A DNA stretch of 52,806 nt from an uncultured Candidatus Saccharibacteria bacterium (lineage in GTDB: Bacteria > Patescibacteriota > Saccharimonadia > Saccharimonadales > Saccharimonadaceae). Made by a program: the position numbers and the translations under genes. The notes beneath the pieces were generated by a model. That model had not been told where the DNA came from and ran no database searches. It saw only the letters and a program-made list of their open reading frames with translations. Positions 51,586 through 52,806 of the stretch are shown here, piece by piece; position 1 is the first letter of the stretch; the number at the start of each line of letters is the position of its first letter. The DNA lies in contig CAMJKD010000009.1 in the NCBI GenBank assembly GCA_946406315.1, positions 1 through 52,806 of the forward strand, written 5' to 3'.

Positions 51586-52428
51586 ATGAGAAAAATCTTA
51601 GCGGTATCGGGCGGAATCGATTCGGTCGTTATGTTACATCTACTGCGAGACGACCCCAACATTGTAGTCGCCCACTTTAATCACAACATTCGCTGCAACT
51701 CTGCGGAAGATTGTGATTTTGTTGCTAGGCTTGCTCGGAAATATCATTGCGACTTCGTCTCGGAAGATGCAAATTTAAATGCCGACGCCTCAGAAGCGGA
51801 GGCACGAGAGGCGCGCTACGGGTTCCTTAATCGAATTTGTACCGAACAGCATGGTCGGCTCTATGTCGCCCATCACAAAGATGATATTTATGAAACTATT
51901 GCAATCAATATTCTGCGCGGCACCGGTTGGCGGGGTCTGGCTCCTCTTCGGAATCCAAACATCGAACGCCCTTTATTAAGTTGGAGCAAAAGAGACATCT
52001 ATCTATACGCCGCTAAAAATCGACTATCATTCCGTCAAGACCAAACTAATACTGAAGATGTGTACTTGCGCAATCGTGTGCGCGAGCGTTTACGCTTTTT
52101 GAATGATGAGCAGAGAAAAAGACTTGATTATTTATATCAACGACAATGCGAAACGGGCGCAGAAATTAATCAAATAATCGGCACCCTAACGCCTAATGAA
52201 GAAAAATATATCTCGCGTGAACTTTTTCGGAAAATTGACGAAGAAGTGGCAATTGAGCTATTACGTGAATTACTGCGAAAACGCTCAATCTCTCAGACTC
52301 GTCCACAAATGTCCCGTATTATTGATGCGATCAGGACATATCAAGCGGGGAAGCAATTTCCACTAGGCAAAAACGCTTGTGTCAAAGTGACAAAATACCA
52401 CTTTTTAATCAAAATAGATAATACTTAA
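51586..52428 (+). CDS. tilS: tRNA(Ile)-lysidine synthetase, 280 aa
   Basis: The PP-loop ATPase motif SGGIDSV is at residues 8-14, and HFNHNIRCNSAEDCDFVARLA and VAHHKDDIYETIAINILRGTG are typical of TilS. The C-terminal substrate domain is short, as in the compact bacterial form. TilS converts C34 of tRNA-Ile(CAU) to lysidine so that it reads AUA. The matching tRNA candidate is at 14297. Confidence 0.93.
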   Translation: MRKILAVSGGIDSVVMLHLLRDDPNIVVAHFNHNIRCNSAEDCDFVARLARKYHCDFVSEDANLNADASEAEAREARYGFLNRICTEQHGRLYVAHHKDDIYETIAINILRGTGWRGLAPLRNPNIERPLLSWSKRDIYLYAAKNRLSFRQDQTNTEDVYLRNRVRERLRFLNDEQRKRLDYLYQRQCETGAEINQIIGTLTPNEEKYISRELFRKIDEEVAIELLRELLRKRSISQTRPQMSRIIDAIRTYQAGKQFPLGKNACVKVTKYHFLIKIDNT

Positions 52429-52440
52429 TCCGTTAAACTG

Positions 52441-52519
52441 TCAATGTTTCGTAAAAATGTCACCCCTTTTGTTCCATGAAAAGTTTCGTAAATGAAAGAT
52501 TAGCTTACACGTTTGTTAT
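52441..52519. repeat. Transposon-end-like sequence, copy before BspA-like copy 3
   Basis: TTTCGTAAAAATGTCACCCC and onward match 31154-31231 with about 90% identity, then the match stops. The following ~140 bp (52520-52660) is unique and holds no gene. Confidence 0.7.
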
Positions 52520-52661
52520 GCTCGTATTCTAAAAATTCATTGAAATGACTAAAATTCCAACCCTTATATTCGGTTTTATATATTTGAACCACCTCAGACT
52601 TGAGTGAAGATGAATATCTTTATTCTTTATTTTTCCGTCGATTAATTGCTGCAATATATTA

Positions 52662-52784
52662 GCGGCATGAAGCTTGTGCTTACTTTTAAAGTACGCTATC
52701 ATATAATTAGTACCATTTGGGAGGTACTGGTATGCATATAAAGCATTTGCTGTATTAACTAATGCAATATATAGGAGTTAATTA
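52662..52784 (+). promoter_or_regulatory. Promoter-leader of BspA-like copy 3
   Basis: Almost identical to 31293-31414: TATAAT at 52702-52707, GGGAGG, micro-ORF MHIKHLLY (52732-52758), then MQYIGVN overlapping the GTG start. One extra base and a few substitutions distinguish the two. Confidence 0.75.
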
Positions 52785-52806
52785 GTGTCTGGTGGAATAT
52801 TTTCCA
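52785..52806 (+). CDS. BspA-like surface protein, copy 3 (first 7 codons only)
   Basis: GTG start followed by codons for SGGIFS, matching MSSGIFS of copy 2, at the very edge of the window. The ribosome site ATAGGAG and leader are the same. Nothing more of the gene can be seen. Confidence 0.8.

Overview
This window looks like a genome segment from a Candidatus Saccharibacteria (TM7)-type member of the candidate phyla radiation. That is inferred from gene content and style, not from an rRNA gene. The signs are compact housekeeping genes (ruvC, ruvA, ruvB, dnaJ, recA-recX, tilS, dut, yebC, rplS), a fused RNase HII-YraN protein, a CofE-like ligase, type IV pilus parts, Cys-rich anchored surface proteins, very large BspA-like surface proteins, and many genes whose TATAAT box sits only about 6 nt before ATG (leaderless transcripts). 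UGA is used as a normal stop, so Gracilibacteria/SR1-type recoding is not supported.

Layout. 1-5.2 kb: 3' part of a giant BspA-like/vWA surface protein (copy 1). 5.3-14.3 kb: an accessory zone of small orphan genes. These include a papain-like (Tox-PL) protein, a Nudix protein, two decayed genes, an HD-domain protein, a transglutaminase-like protein and several unknowns. Between 9.2 and 14.3 kb the genes are separated by four ~165-200 bp dispersed repeats (plus one partial), the last of which abuts the 3' end of a tRNA-CAU gene. This has the form of a tandem cassette array at a tRNA attachment site. 14.3-24.9 kb: core genes (FtsB/DivIC-like, initiator tRNA, oxidoreductase operon, anchored surface protein, RuvC/RuvA, DsbA, CBS, EamA, DnaJ, RuvB). 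25-27 kb: a type II restriction-modification pair behind a structured RNA leader. 27-29 kb: a GntR/ABC exporter operon with a palindromic operator. 29-31 kb: a VirB2-like/Ig-like/NlpC-P60 fusion and a Nudix protein. 31.1-37.1 kb: a ~6 kb cassette carrying BspA-like copy 2, bounded by an exact 19-bp direct repeat and transposon-end-like inverted sequences, with the broken tail of another copy. 37-52.4 kb: core genes (rubrerythrin, secreted HNH nuclease, RNase HII-YraN, L19, PilB/GspE, SpoU methyltransferase, RimK/RimB, pilin, branching enzyme, dut, yebC, recA-recX, tilS). 52.4 kb-end: the promoter, leader and first codons of BspA-like copy 3.

How it fits together. Three members of one surface-antigen family share near-identical promoters, leaders and micro-ORFs, show patchwork identity (gene conversion), and differ in repeat number (27 versus 20). 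This is the anatomy of a variable surface repertoire, plausible for a host-attached epibiont. The second system of interest is the cassette array at the tRNA, which carries small enzymes with effector-like folds behind strong promoters and structured leaders. Recombination genes (recA, recX, ruvABC) and type IV pilus genes in the same window are ordinary core functions but could serve both.
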